A stretch of 64,000 nt of DNA from Bacillus sp. NTK034 (lineage in GTDB: Bacteria > Bacillota > Bacilli > Bacillales > Cytobacillaceae). The stretch covers positions 310,001 to 374,000 of the forward strand of contig NZ_JAFKOJ010000001.1 in NCBI RefSeq assembly GCF_017303275.1, given 5' to 3'. Below are positions 7,270 through 16,133 of the stretch, one piece after another (the first letter of the stretch is position 1; the number at the start of each line of letters is the position of its first letter). Below the pieces are notes generated by a model. The model had not been told where the DNA came from, made no database searches, and saw only the letters and a list, made by a program, of their open reading frames with translations. Both the position numbers and the translations under genes were made by a program.

Positions 7270-8910
7270 TTAAGCTCCCAGCAGGTCTTGTATATCTGAT
7301 TTAAGGACATCTGCTTTTGGGCCATAAATTGCCTGAACGCCTTTGTCCTTAACGATAAGACCTAAAGCTCCATTCCTTTTCCAGTCCTGTTCACCAGCAA
7401 CTTGTGAAGTGTCCTTTACTGTGACACGCAAGCGGGTCATGCAGGCATCTACATCTTCAATATTTTCTCTTCCGCCCAATAATTCAATTAATACAGGGGC
7501 TAGTGAATTTTTCTGAACTGCCGATTCTGATGATGAAGCGGAGTTTTCTTCTTCAATGTAGTTTCCATTGCGCCCTGGAGTAGGGAAGTTGAATTTCTTA
7601 ATCATAAAATTGGCAACACCAAAGTTTAATCCGAAGAATACAATGCAGGCAATTACAAAGTTTACAAGGTCCAGCCATAAGCCGGCTTTTAAAATCATTG
7701 GTGTTCTTGTAATCAATTCAATGATGCCAAAAGAATGGACACGGATATTAATGATGTCAACGATTGCAAATGCCAGACCTGTCATAACTGCATATATGAT
7801 ATAAAGAAGTGGAGCAGCAAACATGAACATAAATTCGATTGGTTCGGTTACTCCAGTCAGGAATACTGCCAAACCAGCAGAAAGGAACATCGATTTGTAT
7901 TTCTTCTTTTTCTCAGGATCTACATTCCGGTACATTGCAAGCGCAATTCCCAATAAGGCAGCAGCGGAAAGAATCATTTGGCCTACTTTAAAGCGGGCAG
8001 GAGTAACATCATTCAGGAGCTGCTTATAGCTTTCTGTATCTCCTGCAGCCAAAAAGTTATTAAGATCGGCAATCCATGCCAGCCATAGCGGGTCTTGTCC
8101 AGCCACGGTTGAACCTGAATTAGAGCCTGTCAGGATTTTGTAAGTTCCGCCGAGCTCAGTATAATTAATTGGGACAGTCAGCATATGATGCAATCCAAAT
8201 GGAAGAAGCAATCGTTCCAGTGCCCCAAAAACAAAGGGAGCTATAACTGGCGCTGTGTTACGTGATGTAGCAATCCATTGACCGAAGTCATTTAATAATC
8301 CTTGTATAAATGGCCAAACAATCGATAAGACTAACGCTGCTGCAACAGAGCCGCCAATTACAGTGAAGGGCACGAAGCGCTTTCCATTAAAGAAGGAAAG
8401 TGAATTTGGCAATTTATCATAGTTATAATACTTGTTAAATAAATTTGCTCCAATAAAACCTGAGATGATCCCGACAAATACTCCCATATTCAATGCTGGT
8501 GCACCTAAAACAGAAGTGAAATAGTCAGTCACAATGAGATCTTGCCCAAACAGGGATTTTACCATGGCGTCCGGATTATCTAACATGTCGGACTTTACTC
8601 CGAATATGGCGCCTGTAATTCTATTAATCAGAATGAAAGCAATAAGAGCTGCGAATGCTCCGCCTGCACGTTCCTTAGCCCAGGAACCGCCAATTGCTAC
8701 TGCGAATAAGATATGAAGATTTGTAATAATGGCCCATCCTATATCCTCCAGCACGCGTGCAATCGCTTGCACAAATGCTATGTCAGCACCCGTCATGCCA
8801 ACAAGCTTGCCAAGTGAAATCATGATACCTGCAGCTGGCATTACGGCCACTACAACAAGTAATGCCTTACCAAACTTTTGCCAGAAATCAAAAGAAAATA
8901 ATTTTTTCAT
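7270..8910 (-). CDS. PTS transporter IICB, glucose/glucoside family
   Basis: A 546-residue permease of the glucose-glucoside PTS superfamily: an EIIC domain with about ten membrane segments (residues 1-430, including VMPAAGIMISLG and the substrate-site region FTGVTEPIEF-like FLTGVTEPIEF), a linker, and a C-terminal EIIB domain with the phosphocysteine motif DACMTRLRV. No EIIA domain is fused, so phosphate must come from an EIIA elsewhere. ATG 8910 is preferred over an ATG 33 bases upstream because GGGAGAG sits 7 bases before it. It is the first gene of an operon with the EEP hydrolase. A cre/LacI-type operator lies upstream. The exact sugar is not determined. Confidence 0.88.
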   Translation of the reverse strand: MKKLFSFDFWQKFGKALLVVVAVMPAAGIMISLGKLVGMTGADIAFVQAIARVLEDIGWAIITNLHILFAVAIGGSWAKERAGGAFAALIAFILINRITGAIFGVKSDMLDNPDAMVKSLFGQDLIVTDYFTSVLGAPALNMGVFVGIISGFIGANLFNKYYNYDKLPNSLSFFNGKRFVPFTVIGGSVAAALVLSIVWPFIQGLLNDFGQWIATSRNTAPVIAPFVFGALERLLLPFGLHHMLTVPINYTELGGTYKILTGSNSGSTVAGQDPLWLAWIADLNNFLAAGDTESYKQLLNDVTPARFKVGQMILSAAALLGIALAMYRNVDPEKKKKYKSMFLSAGLAVFLTGVTEPIEFMFMFAAPLLYIIYAVMTGLAFAIVDIINIRVHSFGIIELITRTPMILKAGLWLDLVNFVIACIVFFGLNFGVANFMIKKFNFPTPGRNGNYIEEENSASSSESAVQKNSLAPVLIELLGGRENIEDVDACMTRLRVTVKDTSQVAGEQDWKRNGALGLIVKDKGVQAIYGPKADVLKSDIQDLLGA

Positions 8911-9067
8911 CGTTTTTCTCTCCCTTATTGTATGGGCTTTCATTAAATGGACTAAAAAAGCATTCCCAGAATTTCACGAAAAAAATTTCGATTAATGCAT
9001 GGATTTCTCCTATGAAAATACTAATTAGCTTTATTATTATCTTAAAGTAACACGGGTAGAAAAATGA

Positions 9068-9081
9068 TGCAACCGTTTGCG
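9068..9081. promoter_or_regulatory. cre / LacI-family operator upstream of the PTS operon
   Basis: TGCAACCGTTTGCG matches the cre consensus at all but the last position and is also a near-palindrome of the GCAA-N-CG-TTTGC kind bound by LacI-family sugar regulators. It lies about 160 bases upstream of the PTS start. Catabolite repression or a local LacI regulator would fit; no such regulator is in the window. Confidence 0.5.
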
Positions 9082-9110
9082 TAAAAAATATTCATTCGGA
9101 GGTATAGAAG

Positions 9111-9257
9111 ATGATAAAAGGAAAGATTCTTAAAACAATCGTTCCTTTAATATTATTTCCAAAGTGGAATTGGGGAGCAGGATTATTAAAATGCAGAAAA
9201 CGGACATCTATATGCCCGTTTTCCAGAGTTATTAAAAAGGAAAGTGTCTGTCTTTAG
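9111..9257 (+). CDS. Possible small basic peptide
   Basis: A 48-codon frame begins at ATG 9111 behind a good ribosome site (CGGAGGT, 8 bases away) and ends at TAG 9255. The product is basic with a short hydrophobic patch (TIVPLILF) and is not recognised. It runs through the hairpin at 9196-9223 and overlaps the end of the minus-strand aldehyde dehydrogenase gene, which argues against a conserved gene. It may be a scar of a longer one. Confidence 0.25.
   Translation: MIKGKILKTIVPLILFPKWNWGAGLLKCRKRTSICPFSRVIKKESVCL
9196..9223 (-). terminator. Hairpin downstream of the aldehyde dehydrogenase gene
   Basis: GAAAACGG and CCGTTTTC pair around a partly complementary middle, 9 bases past the stop at 9232 on the minus strand. 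The T-run is weak (TGCATTTT), so it is a likely but imperfect terminator. Confidence 0.5.
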
Positions 9258-10716
9258 TTTGTATCGATACCCATTTGGTGACGGTAAATTCCTCTACAAC
9301 CCATGGATTGCCAAACCTTCCTAATCCGCTGGCCTTATTTCCTCCAAATGGAATATGTGGTGCGTCATTTACCGTTTGATCATTCACATGAGTCATTCCG
9401 CTATCAATTTTTAGAGCTAATTCTTCTCCTCGAGCAAGATCGCTTGTAAAAATAGAAGAGCTTAAACCATATTCTGTATCATTGGCCATTTCAATAGCAT
9501 GATCATCTGAATCAGCTTTAATAATGGTGGCAATAGGGGCAAATAATTCAGTCTGTGCCAGTTTGCTGGAATTATCCACATCAGTAAAAACAAAAGGTGT
9601 AATAATATTGCCGATCCGCTGGCCTTCTAAAGAGAGTGTCGCGCCTTCCTGCTTTGCTGTTTCGATATACTGAATAGCCTTTTCCAATTGGCGTTCGTTA
9701 ATAAGAGGACCTATCACAGTCTTAGGGTCGCTTGGATCCCCATAGGCCAGAGACTTCGCTCGGTCTATAAATTTTTCTGTAAAATCATTGTATATGTCTT
9801 TATGGACGATGATCCGGTTTACAATCATACATATTTGGCCCTGGTGGATGAACTTGCCGAATATTGCAGCATTCACTGCCTGATCGACATTTGCGTCGGA
9901 AAGGACAATCAGCGGGCTGTTGCCTCCCAGCTCCAAAGCGACTCTTTTCAAATTTCGCCCAGCAATAGCTCCGATATGCCGGCCTACAGCAGAGGATCCA
10001 GTAAAGCTAATTAGTTTTGAATGCGGATTAGTCAGCATGCTCTCTCCGATTTCAGTAATATCAGTTAAAATGATGTTAAGAACACCTTTTGGCAGACCCG
10101 CATGTTCGAAAGCTTTGGCTATAATCGAACCGCCAGAAAGGGCAACTTGAACATCAGGCTTATGAACAACACTATTGCCTAGAGCAATGGCAGGTGCAAT
10201 AGTTCTCATTGAGAGATTCAATGGAAAGTTAAACGGAGAAATTGAGGCAATGACCCCAAGTGGTAAGCGATGGATGTGGTTATGCTTTTCATCTGATCCT
10301 GCTACTTCTCTTACCTTATTAACTTCATCAGCGTATTTAATAGATTCTTCAAGGAATTCAATGGCAAGATGCAATTCAATATTGCTCTTAAGTATAGTAC
10401 TGCCAGTTTCTCTTTGAATAATTGCCGTAATTTCATCTCGGTTTTCTTTTAAATAGGCAGCCGCCTTTGAAAGGACCTCTCTTCTTTCCTCAACAGTAGA
10501 GGCAGCCCATTTCTTTTGGGCACTGCTGGCAATTTCGAAAGTTTCTGCCAGCTGATCTTTTGTCGCCAGCTTCACGGTGGTGACGACACTGCGGTCATAA
10601 GGATTCAAAATTTCATAGGTTCTCCCGCTTTTTCCTTCAGTCCATACTCCGTTAATAAAGCTTTTGCTAATCTCTTCACTGATGAGGCTGTTTGCAATAC
10701 TTTGTGATTGCTGCAT
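9232..10716 (-). CDS. Benzaldehyde/vanillin-type aldehyde dehydrogenase (NAD(P)-dependent)
   Basis: A 494-residue aldehyde dehydrogenase with SPFNFPLNLS, the cofactor-binding SFTGSSAVGR, the general-base Glu in ALELGGNSPL, and the catalytic Cys in HQGQICM; the C-terminal PFGGNKASGLGRFG is also typical. The sequence style resembles the vanillin/benzaldehyde dehydrogenases of Bacillus (YfmT-like). It would oxidise an aromatic aldehyde such as 4-hydroxybenzaldehyde to the acid and so feed PobA. ATG 10716 has AAGGAGGGGG just upstream. It is the outermost gene of the aromatic island, and its promoter carries the island-wide 15-bp box plus a cre-like site. Substrate is inferred from context. Confidence 0.82.
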   Translation of the reverse strand: MQQSQSIANSLISEEISKSFINGVWTEGKSGRTYEILNPYDRSVVTTVKLATKDQLAETFEIASSAQKKWAASTVEERREVLSKAAAYLKENRDEITAIIQRETGSTILKSNIELHLAIEFLEESIKYADEVNKVREVAGSDEKHNHIHRLPLGVIASISPFNFPLNLSMRTIAPAIALGNSVVHKPDVQVALSGGSIIAKAFEHAGLPKGVLNIILTDITEIGESMLTNPHSKLISFTGSSAVGRHIGAIAGRNLKRVALELGGNSPLIVLSDANVDQAVNAAIFGKFIHQGQICMIVNRIIVHKDIYNDFTEKFIDRAKSLAYGDPSDPKTVIGPLINERQLEKAIQYIETAKQEGATLSLEGQRIGNIITPFVFTDVDNSSKLAQTELFAPIATIIKADSDDHAIEMANDTEYGLSSSIFTSDLARGEELALKIDSGMTHVNDQTVNDAPHIPFGGNKASGLGRFGNPWVVEEFTVTKWVSIQTKDRHFPF

Positions 10717-10738
10717 TTCATTACCCCCTCCTTAATAA

Positions 10739-10752
10739 TGGTAACGCTTACA
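10739..10752 (-). promoter_or_regulatory. cre-like site in the aldehyde dehydrogenase leader
   Basis: Read on the minus strand, TGTAAGCGTTACCA differs from the cre consensus TGWAANCGNTNWCA at one position. It lies between the -10 and the start codon, a road-block position for CcpA. Confidence 0.6.
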
Positions 10753-10768
10753 CGTCTACTCGCAGTTT

Positions 10769-10820
10769 AGTATAACAGCATGGATTTTATGTAAGAATAG
10801 CAAAGTTGCGCTATATGAAA
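10769..10820 (-). promoter_or_regulatory. Aldehyde dehydrogenase promoter with island-type operator box
   Basis: On the minus strand: box TTTCATATAGCGCAA (10806-10820), 8 nt, -35 TTCTTA (10792-10797), 17 nt, -10 TATACT (10769-10774). The same box-8-(-35)-17-(-10) geometry precedes the pra operon, pobA and the TRAP/Rieske operon. The box differs from the pra box at 2 of 15 positions. A box abutting the -35 suits an activator. Confidence 0.7.
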
Positions 10821-10844
10821 ATCATTAAAAAATTCTTCACCGGA

Positions 10845-11798
10845 TTAAAAGGAACTTGAGATAGGTTCCATTAAAGATGACGCCCCTTTGGTGTTCTTAT
10901 AAATTGGAGGGTTTTCACATAAGTCAAAAGGGTAATCTGATCCAGGAACAACTCTATTCTCTCCAACTGTTTTTACCAGGAAATCCAATCCTGCAGGGTT
11001 CCACAAAACTGTATCAAACCAAAATCGTTTTATATATTGGGATGGAGGTGCATTCAAGTTTGAGGATACCTGATCCCATTGTTCATAGCCTTTATCAAGC
11101 CGCCCAATCTGGTAAGGAAGGAAACCTCCACCATGAGCAAATAAAATCTTTACATCTGGAAAGTTATCAATCATCCCGCTAAGTAAGATATCTGTTGCAC
11201 AAACAGTAGTTTCCCAAGGAACCCCAATTAAATTTGGCATCATTTTTGTTTTGAGGCGAGGATCTTCACTTAAAAGCGGGTGAATGAAAAGAATGGCTTT
11301 CATTCTGTTTGCCGTTTCAAAAAATGGTTTGAAATATTCATCCGAAAGCATTCTCTCTGATAGACCAGGTCCAATAATGGCTCCTTTTAGCCCTAGATTA
11401 ATGGCTCTTTCCAATTCTGCAGCTGCTATTTCAGGGTTATTCAATGGCACGGTTGCAAGAGCAGCTGTTTTTTCTGATGATGAGGATGCCAAATTAGCTA
11501 ATGATTGATTATATACATGAGAAATTTCTGCTGTAATTTCTTGAGGAAAGTCATACATAAATAGCTGAGGAATAGGTGATATCAAAGAGTGAGTTACTCC
11601 GGAATTAAATTGTTTTTTGTTAAATAAATCAAAGTGATAAAATTCTGGCTTTAATTCAAAGCCCCATTTATTATTGACTATCAAAAATTCATCTTTATCA
11701 GGTGATTTCTTAACCCACTCCGCTTTTACTGCAGTTTGATTGTCTTTTACCCAGTCAAGCACCTCCTGTGGAATAAAGTGTGTATGAAAATCGAACAT
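10845..11798 (-). CDS. praH: ACMSD-like amidohydrolase, probable 5-carboxy-2-hydroxymuconate-6-semialdehyde decarboxylase
   Basis: A 317-residue amidohydrolase-2 (TIM-barrel) protein with FDFHTHFIP for two metal His, a central IHPLL, LFAHGGGFLP and the late Asp in VPGSDYPF. This is the pattern of aminocarboxymuconate-semialdehyde decarboxylase, a metal-dependent non-oxidative decarboxylase. In the 2,3-cleavage route the ring-cleavage product carries an extra carboxyl that must be removed, chemically parallel to ACMSD, and no other gene here could do it. ATG 11798 is chosen: AGAGGAG lies 8 bases upstream, while an ATG 75 bases earlier overlaps the preceding IclR gene. It follows that gene in one minus-strand operon. 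The symbol follows the Paenibacillus pra cluster by inference. Confidence 0.72.
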   Translation of the reverse strand: MFDFHTHFIPQEVLDWVKDNQTAVKAEWVKKSPDKDEFLIVNNKWGFELKPEFYHFDLFNKKQFNSGVTHSLISPIPQLFMYDFPQEITAEISHVYNQSLANLASSSSEKTAALATVPLNNPEIAAAELERAINLGLKGAIIGPGLSERMLSDEYFKPFFETANRMKAILFIHPLLSEDPRLKTKMMPNLIGVPWETTVCATDILLSGMIDNFPDVKILFAHGGGFLPYQIGRLDKGYEQWDQVSSNLNAPPSQYIKRFWFDTVLWNPAGLDFLVKTVGENRVVPGSDYPFDLCENPPIYKNTKGASSLMEPISSSF

Positions 11799-11829
11799 AT
11801 AAATTTCTCCTCTCGTTTTTATTAATCTA

Positions 11830-12606
11830 TTATTTCCAATATCCCATTCGGCTGGATATTTCATTGGCAGCAATTATGACCCTTTTTGAATAATTCTTAA
11901 TCTTGCTCTGCTGGATTCTTTGTTTTGGGCCTACAATCGCTAAAGCCGCAATGACTCTGCCCTTATAATCATAGATTGGTGCTGCAATAGAATTTACCCC
12001 TTCAAGATACTCTTCATTGCTCCAGGAATACCCTTGTTCTCTAATTTGCAATAAATGAAATTTAAGCTTCTCGGGGTCAGTAATCGTCGTTTTAGTATGT
12101 TGTTCTAGCCCTTTATTTAGAACTGCATTGAAAACATCTTCTTTTGCATGGGCAAGCAATGCCTTCCCTGAGCTTGTACAGTAGAGGGGATTTCTTCTTC
12201 CGACATGTGTCAGGAATCTAACTGGGTGATTGCATTCAACCTTTTGCAAATAAATGACTTCATTGTTATCTAAAACCGAAATATGGGCAGTCTCTCCCAA
12301 CTCCTGTACGATTTTATTTAAAACAGGCTGGGACTCTCTGTATATATCCATTTGGCTGTTTACAATACCTCCAAGGGAGAGAATTGACAGCCCCAAACGA
12401 TACTTTTTGCTTTCAGGATCTTTATATACGAATCCCTCACTGGCTAATGTAGCCATTGTTCGGCTGACCGTGCTTTTATTAAGACCAAGTGATGCCGAAA
12501 TGTCACTGATTTTTTTTTCCGGTTCGTCCATTGAAAAGCATCTCAATATACGTAATGCATTTTTTACAGATGAAAGGTGACTATCCTCGTTTGTCTTTAA
12601 AGTCAT
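11830..12606 (-). CDS. IclR-family transcription regulator
   Basis: A 258-residue regulator: N-terminal winged helix (residues about 10-70, with LGLNKSTVSRTMATLASEGF), then the IclR effector domain including ETAHISVLDNNEVIYLQK, PLYCTSSGKALLA and SIAAPIYDYKGRVIAAL. It is divergent from the pra meta-cleavage operon (270 bases between starts) and is followed by the decarboxylase gene. IclR proteins of this type (PobR, PcaU, PcaR) often activate aromatic operons in response to the substrate. It is the best candidate to bind the TTGCATATAGAGCAA box at 12785. A related half-box overlaps its own promoter spacer, consistent with autoregulation. Confidence 0.9.
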   Translation of the reverse strand: MTLKTNEDSHLSSVKNALRILRCFSMDEPEKKISDISASLGLNKSTVSRTMATLASEGFVYKDPESKKYRLGLSILSLGGIVNSQMDIYRESQPVLNKIVQELGETAHISVLDNNEVIYLQKVECNHPVRFLTHVGRRNPLYCTSSGKALLAHAKEDVFNAVLNKGLEQHTKTTITDPEKLKFHLLQIREQGYSWSNEEYLEGVNSIAAPIYDYKGRVIAALAIVGPKQRIQQSKIKNYSKRVIIAANEISSRMGYWK

Positions 12607-12631
12607 TTCGTATCCTCCTTAAAGTTGCTAT

Positions 12632-12660
12632 ATGTTAAACATGGTTGCTTTATAGTGGAA
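12632..12660 (-). promoter_or_regulatory. Likely IclR gene promoter with overlapping half-box
   Basis: On the minus strand: -35 TTCCAC (12655-12660), 17 nt, -10 TAACAT (12632-12637). The half-box TATAAAGCAA (12645-12654) lies inside the spacer, a repressing position, unlike the activating position at the target operons. Confidence 0.45.
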
Positions 12661-12784
12661 AATATATCAAAGAAGTTTAAAAAAGGAAAGGGAATGTTTT
12701 AAAAATTTAGAAATTTGCAAAGCCAAGCTATTGTCCTTTCAGGTTTTAGAGTGTTTTTAAAAAGTTTCAAAAATTTACCCCTTG

Positions 12785-12836
12785 TTGCATATAGAGCAAT
12801 TAACGTGTTGTTAAGCCTGAAAGTAAGCGTTAACAT
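12785..12836 (+). promoter_or_regulatory. pra operon promoter: operator box, -35, -10 and overlapping cre
   Basis: Box TTGCATATAGAGCAA (12785-12799), 8 nt, -35 TTGTTA (12808-12813), 17 nt, -10 TAACAT (12831-12836). A cre-like AGTAAGCGTTAACA (12822-12835) covers the -10, so CcpA binding would block polymerase. The box placement suits an IclR activator. Confidence 0.72.
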
Positions 12837-12875
12837 AAAATTGCGAAAATAAAAAAAGTTATTTAGGAGGCTAAC

Positions 12876-14339
12876 ATGCAAACAGAAGCTAAAATCAAAG
12901 CTATTAATTGTCAGCATTTTATTAACGGACAGTTTGTTGATTCTAAAAATCAAAAAACATTTGAAAATATTAACCCCGCAACTGAAGAAGTTTTGGGTAC
13001 AGTCGCAGAAGGCGGTAAGGAAGAAGTGGATTATGCTGTAGCAGCAGCAAGAAGAGCATTAAAAGGCCCTTGGAAAAATACGACTCTGCAAGAGCGTTCA
13101 AAAATTCTTCGCCGAATAGGAGACCTGATCCTTGAAAGACAGGAAGAGCTGGCACACCTGGAAACTTTGGATACGGGAAAACCTTTTTCCCTTGCAAACA
13201 GCATCGATATTCCAAGGGCAGCATACAATTTCCATTTTTATGCTGATTATATTACTTCAATCGGAACGGAAGCTTACCAGCAGGATCAGCAGGCACTTCA
13301 TTATGCATACCGCCGTCCAGTCGGTGTTGTCGGGATTATCAAGCCATGGAATCTGCCATTATTATTGCTTACCTGGAAATTGGCACCATGCTTAGGCATG
13401 GGCAATACAGCTGTCATTAAGCCGGCAGAGTGGACACCAATGACAGCAACAGTATTAATGGAGATTTGTAAAGAAGCCGGTGTCCCTGATGGAGTTGTTA
13501 ATCTTGTTCACGGGTTCGGACCTAATTCTGCAGGTGGCGCGATCTCCGAACATCCTGATATTGATGCCATTTCATTTATCGGTGAACCTGGAACAGGTTC
13601 AGCGATTATGAAGTCGGCAGCTGATTCACTGAAAAAACTTTCATATGAACTTGGGGGCAAGAATCCTAATATCATTTTTGCTGATGCAGACTTGGATGAA
13701 GTAATTGAAACGACTATTAAATCCAGCTTTGTTAATCAAGGGGAAGTTTGCCTGTGCGGATCACGTATATACGTAGAACGACCGATCTATAATAAATTTG
13801 TCAGCAGGTTTGCTGAAAGGGTTAAAGCACTTAAAGTTGGCCACCCATTGAATGATGATACAAATGTTGGGGCACTGGTCAGCAAAGAACACTATGACCG
13901 GGTCATGGGCTATGTTGAAATCGCCAAAAGTGATGGGGGAACCATTGTAACAGGTGGTAAGCGTCCAGAAGGGCTTGAAAAAGGATACTATCTTGAGCCC
14001 ACCATAATTACAGACTTAAGCCGCAATTCCCGCTGTATCCGTGAAGAAATCTTTGGGCCTGTTGTAACAGTCACCCCATTTGATATGGAGGAAGAAGTAG
14101 TTATGCAGGCAAATGATACACACTATGGATTAAGCGCAACGATTTGGACCAGCAATTTAAAGCGTGCCCACCGTGTTTCCCATCAAATTGAAGCAGGAAT
14201 TATCTGGGTGAACACATGGTTCCTGCGTGATTTGAGAACACCATTCGGAGGAATGAAGAACAGCGGTATTGGAAGAACAGGCGGCATGCACAGCATTGAT
14301 TTCTACTCCGAATTATCCAATATTACCATTAAATTGTAG
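12876..14339 (+). CDS. praB: 2-hydroxymuconate-6-semialdehyde dehydrogenase
   Basis: A 487-residue NAD-dependent aldehyde dehydrogenase that oxidises 2-hydroxymuconate-6-semialdehyde to 2-hydroxymuconate. It shows KPWNLPLLLLTWK, ISFIGEPGTGS, the general base in SYELGGKNPN, and the catalytic cysteine in NQGEVCLCGSR; length and motifs match DmpC/XylG-type enzymes. It begins the seven-gene operon of the meta-cleavage route, behind TTAGGAGG, and is followed 15 bases later by the hydratase. The product is the branch that needs the tautomerase and decarboxylase further down, both present. No hydrolytic-branch enzyme (DmpD/XylF) is seen, so carbon passes through this oxidative branch. Confidence 0.9.
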   Translation: MQTEAKIKAINCQHFINGQFVDSKNQKTFENINPATEEVLGTVAEGGKEEVDYAVAAARRALKGPWKNTTLQERSKILRRIGDLILERQEELAHLETLDTGKPFSLANSIDIPRAAYNFHFYADYITSIGTEAYQQDQQALHYAYRRPVGVVGIIKPWNLPLLLLTWKLAPCLGMGNTAVIKPAEWTPMTATVLMEICKEAGVPDGVVNLVHGFGPNSAGGAISEHPDIDAISFIGEPGTGSAIMKSAADSLKKLSYELGGKNPNIIFADADLDEVIETTIKSSFVNQGEVCLCGSRIYVERPIYNKFVSRFAERVKALKVGHPLNDDTNVGALVSKEHYDRVMGYVEIAKSDGGTIVTGGKRPEGLEKGYYLEPTIITDLSRNSRCIREEIFGPVVTVTPFDMEEEVVMQANDTHYGLSATIWTSNLKRAHRVSHQIEAGIIWVNTWFLRDLRTPFGGMKNSGIGRTGGMHSIDFYSELSNITIKL

Positions 14340-14354
14340 ATAGGAGAGCATGTT

Positions 14355-15131
14355 ATGGGTGCAAATATAAAACAATATGCTGCTCAGCTTGAAGGGGCAG
14401 AGTTTTCAGGTACTGGGGTCCTGCCAATCACTTCCGATAATGCCGGGCTTACGATAGAAGAGGCTTATCAAATTCAACTCGAAAATATTAAGCGTAAAAT
14501 TGAGAGAGGCAAAAAAATTGTCGGCAAAAAAATTGGTTTGACTTCCCTTGCTATGCAGCAGCTGCTGGGAGTGGATGAACCCGACTATGGTCATTTGCTT
14601 GATAGCATGGTTGTTGAGAATGGAGGAAAAATTTCAATCGAGAAGGTTCTTCAGCCTAAAGTGGAGGCGGAAATTGCGTTTGTTTTAAAAAAGGAATTAA
14701 AGGGGCCAAATGTCACAGCTTTAGATGTAATCCAGGCAACAGATTACGTAGTTCCTGCATTAGAGATTGTTGACAGCAGAATCAAAGATTGGAAGATTAA
14801 ACTTCCTGACACCATTGCAGATAATGCTTCTTCCGGCTTCTATGTTTTAGGAGGAAAGCCAGCGAGGCTTTCGGATATAAACCTGGAGTTAATCGGAATG
14901 GTATTGATGAAAAATGGAGAGGTTGCCAATACAGGTGTTGGTGCGGCAGCATTAGGCAATCCGATCAATTGCGTAGCATGGCTTGCAAATAGATTAGCAG
15001 ATTTTGATATTTCCCTAAAGAAGGGGGAAGTGATTCTATCAGGAGCCCTTTCTGCAGCTGTTGAAGCTAATGCAGGAGATATATTTACAGCACGGTTTGC
15101 TCATATTGGCCAGGTAAGCGTACATTTTTAA
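14355..15131 (+). CDS. praE: 2-oxopent-4-enoate (2-hydroxypenta-2,4-dienoate) hydratase
   Basis: A 258-residue member of the fumarylacetoacetase-like hydratase/decarboxylase family, which adds water to 2-hydroxypenta-2,4-dienoate to give 4-hydroxy-2-oxovalerate. Family motifs are GKKIGLTS, QPKVEAEIAF (metal-binding Glu), ALEIVDSRI and IADNASSG. The stretch SRIKDWKIKLPDTIADNASSG is the hydratase (DmpE/MhpD) version, distinguishing it from its paralogue at 17175, which carries SRYENF. It lies between the semialdehyde dehydrogenase and the acetaldehyde dehydrogenase. The following 98-base gap contains a small GC-rich inverted repeat but no clear terminator. Confidence 0.88.
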   Translation: MGANIKQYAAQLEGAEFSGTGVLPITSDNAGLTIEEAYQIQLENIKRKIERGKKIVGKKIGLTSLAMQQLLGVDEPDYGHLLDSMVVENGGKISIEKVLQPKVEAEIAFVLKKELKGPNVTALDVIQATDYVVPALEIVDSRIKDWKIKLPDTIADNASSGFYVLGGKPARLSDINLELIGMVLMKNGEVANTGVGAAALGNPINCVAWLANRLADFDISLKKGEVILSGALSAAVEANAGDIFTARFAHIGQVSVHF

Positions 15132-15229
15132 AAAATCATTGTTATCCTCTTCCGGTAAACACCCGCGGGAGATGGCGGTTATGATTAATTAGCCTGAAAA
15201 CATTTCTTTAATAAAGAAAGGGGAGCGTT

Positions 15230-16114
15230 ATGGGAAAGGTTAAAGTTGCTGTATTGGGTTCCGGTAATATAGGGACAGATCTAATGTTAAAGCTCCATCG
15301 TTCTGAAGTGCTTGAACTCACGACAGTTATCGGAATTGACCCTGAGTCTGATGGGTTGAAAAAAGCAAGGGAGCTTGGCTATCATACCATTGATAATGGA
15401 ATAAAAGGATTCCTCGAAAGACCGGAATTGGCAGACATCGTATTTGATGCCACTTCTGCAAAAGCGCATATCAGACATGCAAAGCTATTAAGAGAAGCCG
15501 GGAAGCAGGTTTTGGATTTAACACCGGCGGCAGTCGGCCCCTTTGTGGTACCTCCTGTAAACATTTCGGAGCATTTGGAAGCAAATAATATCAATCTAAT
15601 AACATGCGGAGGACAGGCGACAATTCCAATGGTTCATGCCATTAATAGGGTGCAGCCTGTAAAGTATGCAGAAATTGTTGCCACAATCTCTTCAAAAAGT
15701 GCAGGTCCCGGTACAAGGGCAAATATCGATGAATTTACACAGACTACTTCCAGAGGAATCGAAAAAATCGGCGGGGCAAAAAAAGGGAAAGCAATTATCA
15801 TATTAAATCCTGCAGAACCTCCGATATTAATGAGAGATACCGTTCATGTTTTAGTTGAAGGAGAAAAAGTCAAGGAAGAAGAGATTATTGCTTCAATTCA
15901 AGAAATGGAAAAGCAGGTTCAGTCCTATGTTCCAGGTTATCGCTTGAGACAGGAGCCAATTTTTGACGGCAATAAGGTAACCGTTTTTCTTGAGGTGGAA
16001 GGCGCAGGGGATTATTTACCTAAATATTCCGGAAACCTTGATATCATGACAGCTGCATCCGTAAAAGTGGCTGAAGAGTGGGCAAAGAATAAAATCAACA
16101 AGGTAACTGTCTAA
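15230..16114 (+). CDS. praG: Acetaldehyde dehydrogenase (acylating)
   Basis: A 294-residue CoA-acylating dehydrogenase converting acetaldehyde to acetyl-CoA. The N-terminal Rossmann motif is [12 protein letters not shown]; the catalytic Cys lies in [34 protein letters not shown] is conserved in DmpF/MhpF enzymes. Such proteins form a channelled complex with the aldolase encoded 20 bases downstream, and both are present in the right order. The ribosome site AAAGGGGAGCG precedes the ATG. Confidence 0.93.
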   Translation: MGKVKVAVLGSGNIGTDLMLKLHRSEVLELTTVIGIDPESDGLKKARELGYHTIDNGIKGFLERPELADIVFDATSAKAHIRHAKLLREAGKQVLDLTPAAVGPFVVPPVNISEHLEANNINLITCGGQATIPMVHAINRVQPVKYAEIVATISSKSAGPGTRANIDEFTQTTSRGIEKIGGAKKGKAIIILNPAEPPILMRDTVHVLVEGEKVKEEEIIASIQEMEKQVQSYVPGYRLRQEPIFDGNKVTVFLEVEGAGDYLPKYSGNLDIMTAASVKVAEEWAKNKINKVTV

Positions 16115-16133
16115 GAAAGGAGATGAGCTGGAA

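Noticed and set aside
11799..11873. N-terminal extension of the amidohydrolase
   Set aside because: The extension would overlap the end of the IclR gene and has no ribosome site, while ATG 11798 has AGAGGAG at proper spacing and starts with the family's FDFHTHFIP.
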